Shown here: positions 24,225-34,433 of the stretch, piece by piece
Layout: every line of letters starts with the position of its first letter
Position numbering within the stretch: position 1 is the stretch's first letter
From: Paramacrobiotus richtersi
Lineage: Eukaryota; Tardigrada; Eutardigrada; Parachela; Macrobiotidae
DNA length: 64,000 bases
Assembly: GCA_034698045.1 (NCBI GenBank)
Contig: JAQGAU010000004.1
Location: forward strand, 20,714 to 84,713
Direction: 5' to 3'
Made by a program: the position numbers and the translations under genes
The notes under the pieces: generated by a model
The model's database searches: none
Seen by the model: the letters and a program-made list of their open reading frames with translations, nothing else
What the model was told of the DNA's origin: nothing

Positions 24225-24233
24225 AGTATACAG
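24225..24233. repeat. left target-site duplication of the foldback element
   Basis: AGTATACAG is repeated exactly at 25450-25458 on the other side of the element, giving a perfect 9-bp direct repeat. Confidence 0.8.
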
Positions 24234-25449
24234 GGCACCCCGACAATTCGTACCAATGGACATTTCGTACCAGGTGACAATTCGTACCAGGTGACAATTC
24301 GTACCAATGAGCATTTCGTACCCAGTGACAGCTCGTACTAATTAACAGTTCATATCAAACAGAAATTCGCACAAAATAAAAATTCGCTTCCGTAACTAAT
24401 AATACTTCGGTAACAATTCGTATCAAACAATAATCCGTACTCGTACAAATAACGATTATTCCAAATAACAGGTCGCACCCATGGACAATTCGTACCCAGT
24501 GACAGCTCGTACTAATTAACATTTCATATGACAGAACAATGCGCACCGAATCAGAACTCGTATCCATAACAAATAATAATTCGGTAACAATTCGTATAAA
24601 ATAACAATTTGTACCAGATAACGATTCGTTGCAAATAACAGTTCGTATCACATGTAATGCAGTGATAACATATACCAGTTGTTGGACCATAAAGTTTATA
24701 GGTAAAGTATTAAGCATAAAGTATTTTGTGTCTATAGTGAATTCGGTTTAAAGTAATATCAAGCCAGTCTTACATTACGATGTTCTAAAGTTTAGAAGAT
24801 CGTAATGTAAGTCGAACGTCATATTATTTTACATTTAATTCACTAAGATGATTAGAATTTAAACATCAAAAAAGTCTAAGACTTGAACAAACTGCGATAA
24901 CGATTAAAGTTACCAAAAATAAATGGAAGACGTTACCAAAAATAAATATTCCTGTTAACAAACAAGTGATTTATTTACAAGGCTGGGAAGGTTTTCGCAG
25001 TGTCAGAATCCGTTAGGGTTCGCTACTCCAAGCTGAGACAATAAAGTGCAAGGTAAACTAAATAAAACGATAAGAAATAAAAATACAAGAGAAGCACAAT
25101 GCAGCTCAAAATGAGCAGAAACACAGTCTGAACAGTGAATAAAGTCATAAATAAGTACCTACAGCCAAGTCGGCGATAGGTATCAACTATTAGGCAGATT
25201 GAAACGTAGGTATACGTATTCATATGTATATGAATATGTACTAAAAATATGTATTCCGATTAACATAATATTATAATGTTATTTTACAAATATAAACTAC
25301 AGTACTAGTAGTAATTAGTATCGCTTCGTACGAATTGTCACTTGATACGAATTGTCATTTGGTACGAATTGTTACTTGGTACGAAATATCCCTTGGTACG
25401 AATTGTCACTTGGTACGAAATGTCCCTTGGTACGAATTGTCCGGACGCG
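24234..25449. mobile_element. foldback-type transposable element with iterated ends
   Basis: The two ends are inverted repeats of each other. The left end reads GACAATTCGTACCAATGGAC; the right end, in reverse complement, reads GACAATTCGTACCAAGGGAC. Both ends continue as arrays of a degenerate unit of about 15-17 bp built on CAATTCGTACC, about 430 bp on the left (24240-24665) and about 130 bp on the right (25315-25445). A second palindrome lies near the centre. The element is flanked by a perfect 9-bp duplication, AGTATACAG. Long inverted ends made of short iterated repeats plus 9-bp target duplications are the hallmark of Foldback elements, which are related to Mutator-like transposons. No transposase is present, so the element is non-autonomous. 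Open frames inside are artefacts of the repeats. Confidence 0.8.
24737..24845. repeat. central palindrome of the foldback element
   Basis: The inner core 24769-24811 is a 43-nt palindrome with CTTACATTACGAT arms, one G-G mismatch and a TTCTAAA/TTTAGAA inner stem. Outside it the arms continue less perfectly to AGTGAATT at 24737 and AATTCACT at 24845, about 109 bp in all. Confidence 0.85.
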
Positions 25450-25458
25450 AGTATACAG
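25450..25458. repeat. right target-site duplication of the foldback element
   Basis: AGTATACAG, identical to 24225-24233. Confidence 0.8.
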
Positions 25459-26527
25459 TACAATGCATTGCGCATCCAAAATAGTTTGCAAACGAACTGC
25501 GCTGGATAAGTTCACAATAGTATTCACAGAGTATTTCCATATCGTGTAGGGATTATTGACAATATAAGAGAATGTCTTTAATAATATTTCTTTCGAATGG
25601 CCAGATCACGGTTGGTGAACTTGTGATGTCTACATAAATAGTCAGATTGAGTAACCAAACAACTCTAAGTTAGCGATCATGTTATCTTGAACTTTGCATT
25701 CTTCAGCAAAAATACGCTCACAATTTCCGCTAAAGCAATTCCCGTTTAAATTTTTAACACAATCATACGCTTGCTATTGAGATTCGACCGTCTTTACAGT
25801 ATAGATCGGAGGATGGATTTGTGTCCATGGACGTCTATAAGGATCGGCATACCGCACGTTAAACGAGGAACGAGCCACCGAGCTGGATATCACTGGAGAA
25901 ATCTGAAATATACTTAACAGTTGATGTAAAAATCGTGCAAAACGCCGAAGTTACATAGAGTGCAGAGAGTTAGTTTTTATTAATTTGTATACCCTGGTAT
26001 CACTGGAAGTAATACAGTTGTAACGGAAATAGACTGCACTCATTCCATCTTTCCTACCGTTTCGGACTTAATCTGTTAGTCGCTAGCTCCTTTCTTCTAA
26101 AGTTGGCCCGTGAAAAACTTATACCAGATTAAGCGAGAAACTTTACACCACGAAGCAAGGGTACAATCCCCAAGGCCAGTTCTGAAACTTGGAACCGATC
26201 AGATCCACTCGCGAAAAACTGTGCCGTCGCATTGCTCGAAACGGTACCGTTAGTAATCATAATAATTACCAAGTACATGTTAAAGTGCAAATGGTTTACA
26301 TACACTTACAGTTATCGATATCGTCCTGTTGTTGTGTGCATTTATGAACTCGTGTCCGCTATTGAGCAACAGGTAAAAAAAGGGTTCAAAAAAGGCGTCA
26401 CTTTCAGAATTATCATCCCTACTGAATTTGTCTGGGATGTTTGAATTACAATAGTGCTGGTCTAACTGTATCGATAAAACCGATATAATTATGAACAGCT
26501 ATCTCATAATAATTACATTATGCTTAC
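25459..26527. other. no gene visible
   Basis: AT-rich DNA with short frames and no recognisable motif. Confidence 0.5.
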
Positions 26528-26680
26528 CCTATCGTCCGTGGGACCCGGTCCTTTCCGCTTGGCATTAAACAAAGAGCGGAGCTTCGCTTGTGGCACCGTT
26601 GGTAAACGTTGAATGGTTTTTTTGATTGCCGTCCATTTATTGCAGCTGTAACGGTTCGCTCCCATATGAAACAAGGAAAA
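26528..26680 (-). CDS. splice-bounded exon, unknown protein
   Basis: Read on the minus strand, an acceptor (TTTTATGCAG) ends at 26681 and a consensus donor (AGG|GTAAGC) starts at 26527. The exon between is exactly 51 codons, phase 0 at both ends. The peptide is basic and well composed (NKWTAIKKTIQRLPTVPQAK, then NAKRKGPGPTDDR). I do not recognise the family. It is probably the exon after 26758-27009. Confidence 0.45.
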
Positions 26681-26757
26681 CTGCATAAAACTGACCGTCA
26701 TTAAAATTAATTAAGATCAATCATTATTAAAAAAGGATAGGTGCCGAAATAATATTA

Positions 26758-27009
26758 TCATTCCGAGCCAATGCGTGCTTTGAGTTTGCTCGCAGCCAGT
26801 GCAAAGGTTCGAACAGTACATAATTCAAGCAGCACATTTTGGCACACCTGGAGTATCTCGCGCGGCACTAAGGGCTACGGGCTTCCGGGGATCGGTTGTG
26901 TGGAACGCAGGGGGCTTCGCGGCAAGATAAGGACGATGGAATGATCGTCGACAGCGCGTAAGGCGATCAGCGCGCGGAACATCATACCATCCTGGGCAGG
27001 TATCCACTC
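26758..27009 (-). pseudogene. exon with an in-frame stop, unknown protein
   Basis: On the minus strand a good acceptor (TTTTATCTTGTGCAG) precedes 27009. One frame then runs 84 codons to TGA at 26758, broken only by TAG at 26875-26877. It encodes MMFRALIALRAVDDHSIVLI early and ILQVCQNVLLELCTVRTFAL late, both strongly protein-like. The TAG could come from CAG by one change. With the exon at 26528-26680 this forms a two-exon remnant in phase. The product is not recognised. An alternative is that a donor before the TAG ends the exon. Confidence 0.35.
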
Positions 27010-28223
27010 CTGCACAAGATAAAATTACGGTAAAATTAATCCCGTCGTCATAATAAAATTATTGTGCCGCTCTACGCTGGCTGGAGCTTTGGCGCAGTTA
27101 TCTGAATTAAAATTAGATACAAGTGTTTTAGCGAAAACAATTTCGTCCACGTTGCCTTGTATTGTGTCATGCTTGGTACAAACTGAAGAAAATTACGCAA
27201 GGCGAATGTGGTCAGATAATTCCAGTGCTGAATATTGCACTAATAAACCGACGTCTTGAAAATACTCTTGTAATTTTTTGGCAGCTGGACGTTAACGTGC
27301 GTACACAGATAAACCCATGCTATATTCCATTCTGTCATGTGAGTAACCTGTCTGTCCATATTTGAACATCAAAAGTCAGGAAAACGAAACCAAGTGTATA
27401 AATAAAACTTTGTTGTAACAAACTCACTGCACTTTAGAAATGGGAGGTGCAATATTGGGAAATTCATTATGTCTGGTGATAAAAACTTGTGTCTGCGTAC
27501 CAGATAGCGTTTATATCCACTCTCCTGCAGCTCATGGAAGAAATTTGGCAAAATACGGACATCTATGCGCAGACCTTAGAGCGGGATGTGTCCAGTAGAA
27601 CGAATACACTTTTGTGGCCGGACGAAAGAAGTGCGATGACCTTCTGTGTGAAATGCTGTCAGCGAATGCCTGTCAACTTGTAACCGTACTTGCTACTAAC
27701 GGTAACGGCATACGCTACCATTAAAGGCGAATGTATATCCAAAATGATGTATGTTGTGCATGTGGATGTTTCAGAAAACAGAGCAAGTGCTCGGTTTTAG
27801 AATTTTGAAAAACCATACTGTAGAGTGTCGAGAATCGGTCTTCTCGCAAACAGTAAAGGGTTGCAGACTTGCGGTGGCCTTGTTTTAAAAACCACTTGGC
27901 CATAGGAAATTCGTTAATGCAACGTACGTACGGGGGGTGAGATGGTAGTTTGAATCAGGCAGAAAATCATATTGGTACGGATGTGCGAGTATACATATTG
28001 CGCTCGTATTGCAACGTATTCGAGCTCGGCTTTAGGGTGCTATGAACCTCTGGAAGTCAATCATCTGGCTTCTTCCTGGAATATTCTAATGATATATAAC
28101 TAGATAATTGCTGTTGTTGTGGGCTTGTATCGGATTGATGATATCACTGCATGCTGCATTTTAATTCCATATACGTATATACCCCAGCTATTGCAAAACC
28201 TTCCCAGAATAGTTTTGCTACAA
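27010..28223. other. no supported gene
   Basis: Lies upstream of the two minus-strand exons and may be an intron of that gene. A plus-strand frame at 27489-27683 and minus-strand frame at 27369-27551 overlap and neither is supported. Confidence 0.35.
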
Positions 28224-28518
28224 TTAAATTTCAATCAAATGATACATGCGAAGATGGCAGATCGACTCTGTAACGCGGCCGGTCACACAAACGATGGCAT
28301 ACGTAATATCTAATTCTCGCCAATTACGTAGAAGAATTTCTGTAAGATTCTGTCGAAGTTCTATAGCCGGAGAGTACCTATTGTTGATAACCTTGCAGTT
28401 CGGCAAGCTTCGTGGAGAAGCGGAATAACACTATTTCTCTAGCATGAGTAGCCGCTATACCCACAGCTTCCCCTACAAAATTAATTACTTGATGCTTATC
28501 AACAATCCGTTCAAACAT
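28224..28518 (-). pseudogene. frameshifted gene fragment, unknown protein
   Basis: Two minus-strand frames overlap by a few codons. 28518-28378 starts at ATG and reads GEAVGIAATHAREIVLFRFS then KLAELQG before TAG. 28406-28224 reads RYSPAIELRQNLTEILLRNW and ITYAIVCVTGRVTES. Both are protein-like, and one indel near 28390 would join them. I do not recognise the family. It lies upstream, on the same strand, of the exons at 26.5-27.0 kb and might belong to the same gene. Confidence 0.3.
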
Positions 28519-29685
28519 TTTAACTGGACAAACTCACTCATCCTTCTTGTATGAGGATGCCAGCTGATCGTACAGAGTCGGCGTGGATGCGCTGGCAAAA
28601 CATCTACCGGGACTTATTCCGGGATTTCAAATATCTGTTCGACGAATCCATTGGTCTAGCTAGAAACCAAGAAAACGATACGGAGATATCACTATTACTG
28701 GCTGCAGCGTTGTCCGTGATAAGTTCAGGCCGAGTCACATTCGTGAAGGCTTGAGAAGGTAGGAATTCAAGGCAGTCAGCAGAGGTCAGGAGAGCCGATT
28801 TTGCTGACCTGTCACCGACGCGTACCTGACGATGTGCTGATTATCGTGTATTCTAGTCGTGTTCTTTCACTCCCATGTGATTATTATACTGTTTGTGCAT
28901 CGTCCGTGTTAATTAATTCATGATTAAATAAACAGCAATAGTCAACTGAATTATTTAGACATATGCACGCAAAACTGCGATAAAAATCTTTTATAAAGCA
29001 AAGTATGGTTATACACAGATTTATATGACGCAAGAATCGCTTCATGACCTCAAAACATTCGGAACTTTCAGCTGAAATTATGGAAATTAATATAGCTAAG
29101 GAAGCGTACCGGTCACTAGTCTTTGTTCATGGCAGTCCAGTTCTTTACGAAGTGCTGCCAGTTATATCACTGGAAAAATGGAGACAACAATCGAAACTGG
29201 AGTTTAAGTATGCGTATATTAGCCGGATGAAACTGTTAAAATGTGGCGTAAATTGGATAACGAAAAGATAAAAATATAATTAATTAACCGACAGGGAGCA
29301 ATGAAAGCAGGTAGACAGTGCAGAAAAACTACTGCAGTATGCGTTCTCGTAAACCTTTCGCCAAATCGAGTTCGTGGGATATGTTAGATTCCTCCCACTG
29401 TTACACAACATACCTAGTTGTAATGATATTTGGGCAGGTATATTATTATGCGATTTAGCAACACTCTTCATACGGATATTCGCTATACTTATTGGCATAT
29501 AAAGCTTACGAAGAATATATCTACGTTTATTTCAGTAAAAATCTTTGTGTTGTTGTGAACTATCTTCGTAATGCCGGATGGTAATTTCACTGCAGTGACG
29601 GAATGACAATTGCGGCACAATTTTTTTAACTCCAAATTTATCACTTTCATCTTGCTTATATGTATATCGATATAGCGGGAGCTAG
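28519..29685. other. no supported gene
   Basis: Contains plus-strand frames of 67 codons (28551-28754) and 75 codons (29044-29271) without recognisable motifs or splice sites. The second (EIMEINIAKEAYRSLVFVHG) is moderately protein-like. Confidence 0.35.
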
Positions 29686-30268
29686 GTGAGTGCCAAAAGT
29701 ATAGTAAATGACCTCGCTATTCCAGGCTTTGAGCGCACTCATGATTTCGTTGACAGTCTGATGCGCCGAATGGAAACGTATCCACGGGAACTGAAAGACC
29801 GCATTGGCACTGCTACTGCCAATATGATGCACGAAAAGCGGAAGTCCGAGGAGCTATTATTCCAAGTACTTTCGCAGTACGTGCTCTTGCTGCAAAATCT
29901 ATGGCGTAAATGCACTCTTATGCAGCTGTCGTCAGCTGCTTTGCGCGATCTTTTTATGTGGGCAGTCTATTTAGCAGTCCACATGACACAAGGTAAAGAA
30001 ATCAAGCCGGAGACATTCGAAGCCGTGACTATAGCCATTGCTTTGGAAAGCTACCCTTTGCAAATCGAAAAGCTACTGAGTGATTTGCATTTCATGTTAC
30101 GCGTTGAATCGTTGCGATGTTTATAAATTGGAGATCATCGCGGACCCGTACACGGTAAAGGTCCCCGCATGTGCAAAACCTTGCGGCCCGTTACAGCGGA
30201 TCCGTGCTCAAATAATAATCCGTTTGAACATCTCTCCAGTAGCATTGCCACGTTCCTCGCTCAAATAA
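29686..30268 (+). pseudogene. membrane-type guanylyl cyclase relic
   Basis: Receptor guanylyl cyclases make cGMP from GTP with a C-terminal catalytic domain preceded by a coiled-coil dimerisation helix. Here DSLMRRMETYPRELKD and MMHEKRKSEELLFQVL match that helix and the start of the catalytic domain. Then come QGKEIKPETFEAVTI and ALESYPLQIEKLLSDLH. After one frameshift near 30090, CDVYKLEIIADPYTV corresponds to the usual DVYKVETIGDAYMV block. The FFSDIVGFT segment with its first metal-binding Asp is missing between VTI and ALESYP, and about 35 unrelated residues replace the loop before QGKEI. The frame has no ATG near its start. A strong donor-like AG|GTGAGT sits at 29685 and an acceptor TTCCAG near 29725. 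This is clearly a dead or non-catalytic remnant. Confidence 0.8.
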
Positions 30269-30320
30269 ATATGCTACTAGCTGGAAACTAGCTGAATTGT
30301 TTGACGACTTTCGCCGTTTT

Positions 30321-30356
30321 GCGTTTGACGCCGTTTGACGCCGTTTGACGCCGTTT
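30321..30356. repeat. 10-bp minisatellite
   Basis: Three to four tandem copies of GTTTGACGCC, followed by a degenerate copy. Read directly from the sequence. Confidence 0.9.
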
Positions 30357-30768
30357 CGCGTTTCGATCTAGATTGCAAGCGGTGTTACCATTACCCAATG
30401 GCCACGGCTATTGTGGTCAAATAGCCAGAACAGCAGTGGATTTCACTAAACAACCCGTAAATTTTATTATATCTGTAGTGCATAAGTGCGGGCATACACT
30501 GCAGCTGAAATTGGTTGCGACAGCTGTATAGCGGCGGTTGTGTTGCCGGAATCGTGGAAATGGGGAAGCGGATTTACTGGTTGTTAGATATGCCAACATT
30601 TGACACGGGTAGATCGATGGCAGCTCCCAGCTGCACACTTGATATGTATTCTTTAGCGAGCTTTTGCATATTGTTTTCCGCTACTTTGAAATATTGACTT
30701 ATACCATGCTATCAGAAGTTCTGTTACTTACAAGTGATTCTTGGATAGTTGTGGGTGCAAATTGCTAA
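30357..30768. other. no gene visible
   Basis: Short overlapping frames on both strands (30417-30638 minus, 30515-30697 plus) with no support for either. Confidence 0.4.
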
Positions 30769-31230
30769 ATGTGCAGAGAGAATCCGTTGATAATCAAAAT
30801 CTTTATGTGTGGTCTGTTTGTAAACCGAAAGCTCCGGAAAACTCAAAATTTACACGATTATAACTTAAGGAAGTACCTGCATAGGTATGTTTGCCACCAC
30901 ACCAAAAACGTACAGCTGATTGTCAAAGTCTATTCTGATGGACCTACATTGCATCGACTGACTACGCTGTGGAATGAACTGCAATTGCCGCCTGCCGCGT
31001 ACAAAACACTAAGCGCCTTTCGGAACGCGTTGGATAACATATACTGGGCAAAACTTACATGGACGAAAAAATATTTGCTTTTGTTGTAATTTCCGTGCTT
31101 TTTTGCATATTCTTTCTGTCGTACTCTTTTAATTTATCTTTGTGATTTTTGTATGCATCGAATGTGCTGTCTGTTGCTCCAAGGGGGCCATGCCCCGTCG
31201 CAAAAGACAATAAACCGTTATTATTATATT
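30769..31230 (+). mobile_element. 3' end of a non-LTR retrotransposon
   Basis: The open frame 30769-31089 ends with RLTTLWNELQLPPAAYKTLS then FRNALDNIYW. This matches the typical C-terminus of LINE ORF2 proteins of the Jockey/CR1/RTE-like type, where an R-x-x-x-LWN-x-LP motif is followed by SFRxxL. It is followed by a T-rich 3' UTR, a GGGGGCCATGCCCC hairpin, AATAAA-like CAATAAACC and a short TTA-type tail (TTATTATTATATT) ending near 31230. The reverse transcriptase itself is absent, so this is a 5'-truncated copy, the usual state for such elements. Confidence 0.7.
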
Positions 31231-32164
31231 CAATAATGACAGTTCGCGACGTTACTACGGTATAGTGTAATGTGAGCAACGTTAACACAATTTTTTATCC
31301 GTACGATGGTACTTTGGTGTCTGTATTTTTCTTTCGGTATGTGCAATGTTTGTTTAATATGTTATCTGGCCATAACATGCGCCGATATCGGTGCTTTATT
31401 TTAATTTGGATATGTACAGGTTTTCGCTTAATACATGTTGTCTGACCATACCATGTGCTGACGACTCGTATGTCCATCCGGGTCAGTAGTTTTATAGTTT
31501 GCGACTATGCTTATACGCACGCTCGGTAAATTCGAAGTTCCCCTCAACAAAATCATGAAAACTCTTTCACACCTGATCCCCTGCCCTTAGCACAAGAATT
31601 ACCGTTAGATTTCGACGTTAATCAATAATCATGCATTTTTTTTTTCCACACGGTTTCTTTAATAACGTTAAATAAATATTCGAACAGAAATATTCGAAAT
31701 ATCATGCACATGATCAATTGAAAATGATCAGCGAAAAGCACAAGCACATTCGAGGAAAGAATCTCAGCGAGAAATGGACCATAAACAGTGTCGAGCAACT
31801 GAAACATGTCGATTGGTAACTTTGATAAGCTAGGAGAAACAATAAATCAACATGGATAAGCGATAGCTGGGAATGCACTGGCATGTTGACTGATATACGG
31901 CTTGCTGGAATTAACATCAGTTATCGTTGATAACTCCTTTTAACTGTATTTTTCTAGTCATGTGTTGACAGTTTTACAAATTTCATGGATAGAGCTTCGA
32001 ACATTTACACACGTCTGTCGAACAGACGCATCGCTAAAACTAATGTGTGTACCTAATCATGATGCGTGCTTTGTTCTCAAGGTTATGAGTATCGTGATCC
32101 GGAATGCCCTTTACTCGTACGAGCTTAAGAGGGAAAAACGCGGGCGAAGGGAAGCGTGTCAGCT
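31231..32164. other. no gene visible
   Basis: AT-rich DNA with short frames only. Confidence 0.5.
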
Positions 32165-32350
32165 AAGCTGTTGAGACGGTCACTCTCTTCCAGCTGGGTT
32201 TTGAAGACCAAAGGTCATTTAGACTCACAAATCTGTACCGTACGGTAAACCGTAAGCCAAGGACAATACTTCTCCCGCGGTACTGCTGCTGTAACAGGCG
32301 ACAAGCTGCCTCACCCCACAGTGCTACACGCAATATGTAAATTTTTTTAT
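32165..32350 (-). CDS. possible OB-fold-like exon fragment
   Basis: On the minus strand the peptide contains RVALWGEAACRLL followed by IVLGLRFTVRY and SLNDLWSSKPSW. The order LWGE-A, then a hydrophobic strand, then a Ser-rich L-S-S segment is reminiscent of OB-fold single-stranded-DNA-binding proteins such as RPA70. The match is short and from memory. No splice boundaries are clear, so this is only a suggestion. Confidence 0.2.
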
Positions 32351-32967
32351 TTACTAGTACTGTAATGGATAATGACAGTACACAGCATAACAAAATAAAC
32401 GCACACGCATTTACTCATAATTAGTATCTAATAATATTGTATCATACATAAATCGAACCGATCATGACGCAAGGAACAAGCATGTTTATTTGGGACAGAT
32501 AGTATGGTGGTCAAAAAGGTCCTTGCAGCCATTAGCTACAGCATTCCAATTTGTTCTAAAAGTCGTCACCCATACGTACACTGAAACTGTGATAAATCGA
32601 AATTAATGGAAATGAAGCGCATTGCTGGTAAAGGTCGACTAATGTGATGATGAAAAGTTTTTCCTGAATGCGATGAAAATGATGTATGTTACTTGGCTGG
32701 CACTAGTGAATATGTAACTCACTCGCTTTAGTTCCATGCCGCGGTATAAACCTCTAGGTCTGCTCTGCTATCTCATGAATATTGTTCTAGCCCTTGTGGG
32801 CAGAACCGGCGAACTATTCACAAAATTAGCTTTTTCTTATATTATAAAAGATTATCAAATCATGCTAATTTTCTACCGATTTTTATTTCACATACATAGA
32901 AGACGATTCAAAACGATGTAGTAACACACTAGCATTAGAGACAGTGAAAGGCGTACAGCCTTAAGCA
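32351..32967. other. no gene visible
   Basis: AT-rich, short frames only. Confidence 0.5.
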
Positions 32968-33580
32968 CTATATATATGTATCTATACCGGTAGATTCTGG
33001 TTGCCAATACTGTGCGGTGTTATGCTCTGATACTAGGGTTTCCGTCCTCGCTGCCCAGTAAGGTTTTCCGGTCATGGCGGCATCATAAGCTTTTACAGTT
33101 GCTGCTACAAGAAGTTCCAGCAGTGTCTCTTCTGAGGCCTCCGCACGTTTAATTTGGACGCATTTAATAGTATATCCGCTGCCTTTAGGCACTAATGTGC
33201 TTCGTTAAAGAAAGAACTGCGATGCATTCACGATATCCCGTTTATCCTTGCAATGCCGCGCAATTTTCTCATAAAACTAGCTGGTTGATCGTTTCCTAAA
33301 TAAGAAAATAATTTTCACAAATAAATGTTCTATAAACGCTTTGGCGGATCACAGTAACATCCCAATTAGTTTTGCGAAGACGTCCATTTGGTTAAACTGT
33401 CGCGCGCTGACAGAGAAGCCTCCTTCCCTCGGTTGTAGAACAGCAAAATTATTCACGAATGCCAGAGGGAAAATCCTTCAGTTTCATGAACTTAGTGTCT
33501 TCATAAAAGAAGCAATCATCTTGTTTTCGTTGTCTATTATGAAACCCTGGTCAAACATATACGCGGCAGCCATCCTTGTT
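32968..33580 (-). pseudogene. multi-piece minus-strand gene fragment, unknown
   Basis: Three consecutive minus-strand stretches look coding: 33580-33484 (MAAAYMFDQGFIIDNENKMI), 33455-33349 (REGGFSVSARQFNQMDVFAK) and 33192-32968 (AEASEETLLELLVAATVKAY then AAMTGKPYWAARTETLVSEH). The last piece is preceded by an acceptor-like CACATTAG. The first two are separated by a stop and a frame change, so either a small intron or an indel lies between them. I do not recognise the family. The shared strand, order and composition support one gene. Confidence 0.35.
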
Positions 33581-34212
33581 CCTTCGTGAGATTTTTCATA
33601 TCCAGTATTCTATGGCAAGATAAGTAAGATTTAATCCTTCCAACAAAATTGTAACTTTTGCATCGTATTTTCCAGGTGCCTATTGCTTATTGCTTACTTG
33701 TGATCTCCAGCGGCTTCTTTTACTGCAGCTAGCTATATCGTTAACGTGATCGAACCGGTGCCGATGAACGCCACTGCATTTGTGCATTCGGTTTTTTTCT
33801 TATCAGCTTATTATTTATTTTGCTCTTAGGTTAGTGCACAGCTGCCGGTTAGTACAAATTCCCACTTTCTCTGTAAACCCTCCTTCTAGTGCAGGGCTTC
33901 TTCCTTAATCCTGGCACTTTCCTCGGTGTATGCACCTAAGATTACCTACCCTAATTCAGCACTAATACAGAAGCAGTTATTCCTTAAATAATGGAAAATA
34001 CAAAAACGATACATACTGTACATGATTCGTAAAGATAACAGTAGAATATATAATATTGCCAGTGAAAGCACTATATTGATTCACAATAATTAATATCAAT
34101 AAGGATTTTGTTGAGTGAATTCAATGGTCAACGAGGTGACAGAACTAGACGTTGTGAATAACACACCGAGGGTTTCCAACTTTCCGTCACAAGTTCATAT
34201 ATATGGCTATAA
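33581..34212. other. no gene visible
   Basis: AT-rich DNA; nothing supported. Confidence 0.5.
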
Positions 34213-34433
34213 GATATCCGTGTTATCGACCAGTCTGGAACGGAGATGCATGCGCGGATGGTAAAGTCTCACCGTATCGAGAAACTGAAGGACGTCCTCC
34301 ATGTAGGACTCGCGATTCGGTCGGCTGGCTTTCGGCGCATTTTCAAAGACTTGATTATGATAAATCCATTGCCGACTACGAGATTGAGGATGCTGATGCG
34401 GTGCAGTTGTACGTTTCGCAGATGGGATGCTAA
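34213..34433 (+). pseudogene. SUMO-like (ubiquitin fold) relic
   Basis: SUMO is a small modifier joined to lysines through a C-terminal Gly-Gly. The first frame reads IRVIDQSGTEMHARMVKSHR then IEKLKDVL and GFRRIFKD, matching the beta1-beta2, alpha1 and FRF-F(D/E)G parts of SUMO in order. A one-base shift near 34345-34360 moves into a frame reading IADYEIEDADAVQLY then VSQMGC and a stop. This matches the SUMO end (L-x-ME-(E/D)-x-D-x-I-(D/E)-V) up to the position of Gly-Gly, where Gly-Cys is found. An upstream stop at 34210 and an AG just before the homology suggest the N-terminal tail was on another exon or is lost. The frameshift and altered C-terminus make it non-functional as read. Confidence 0.7.

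Noticed and set aside
24355-24717. 120-codon minus-strand frame
   Set aside because: It is a translation of the iterated CAATTCGTACC units of the foldback element (recurring V-R-I-V), not a gene.
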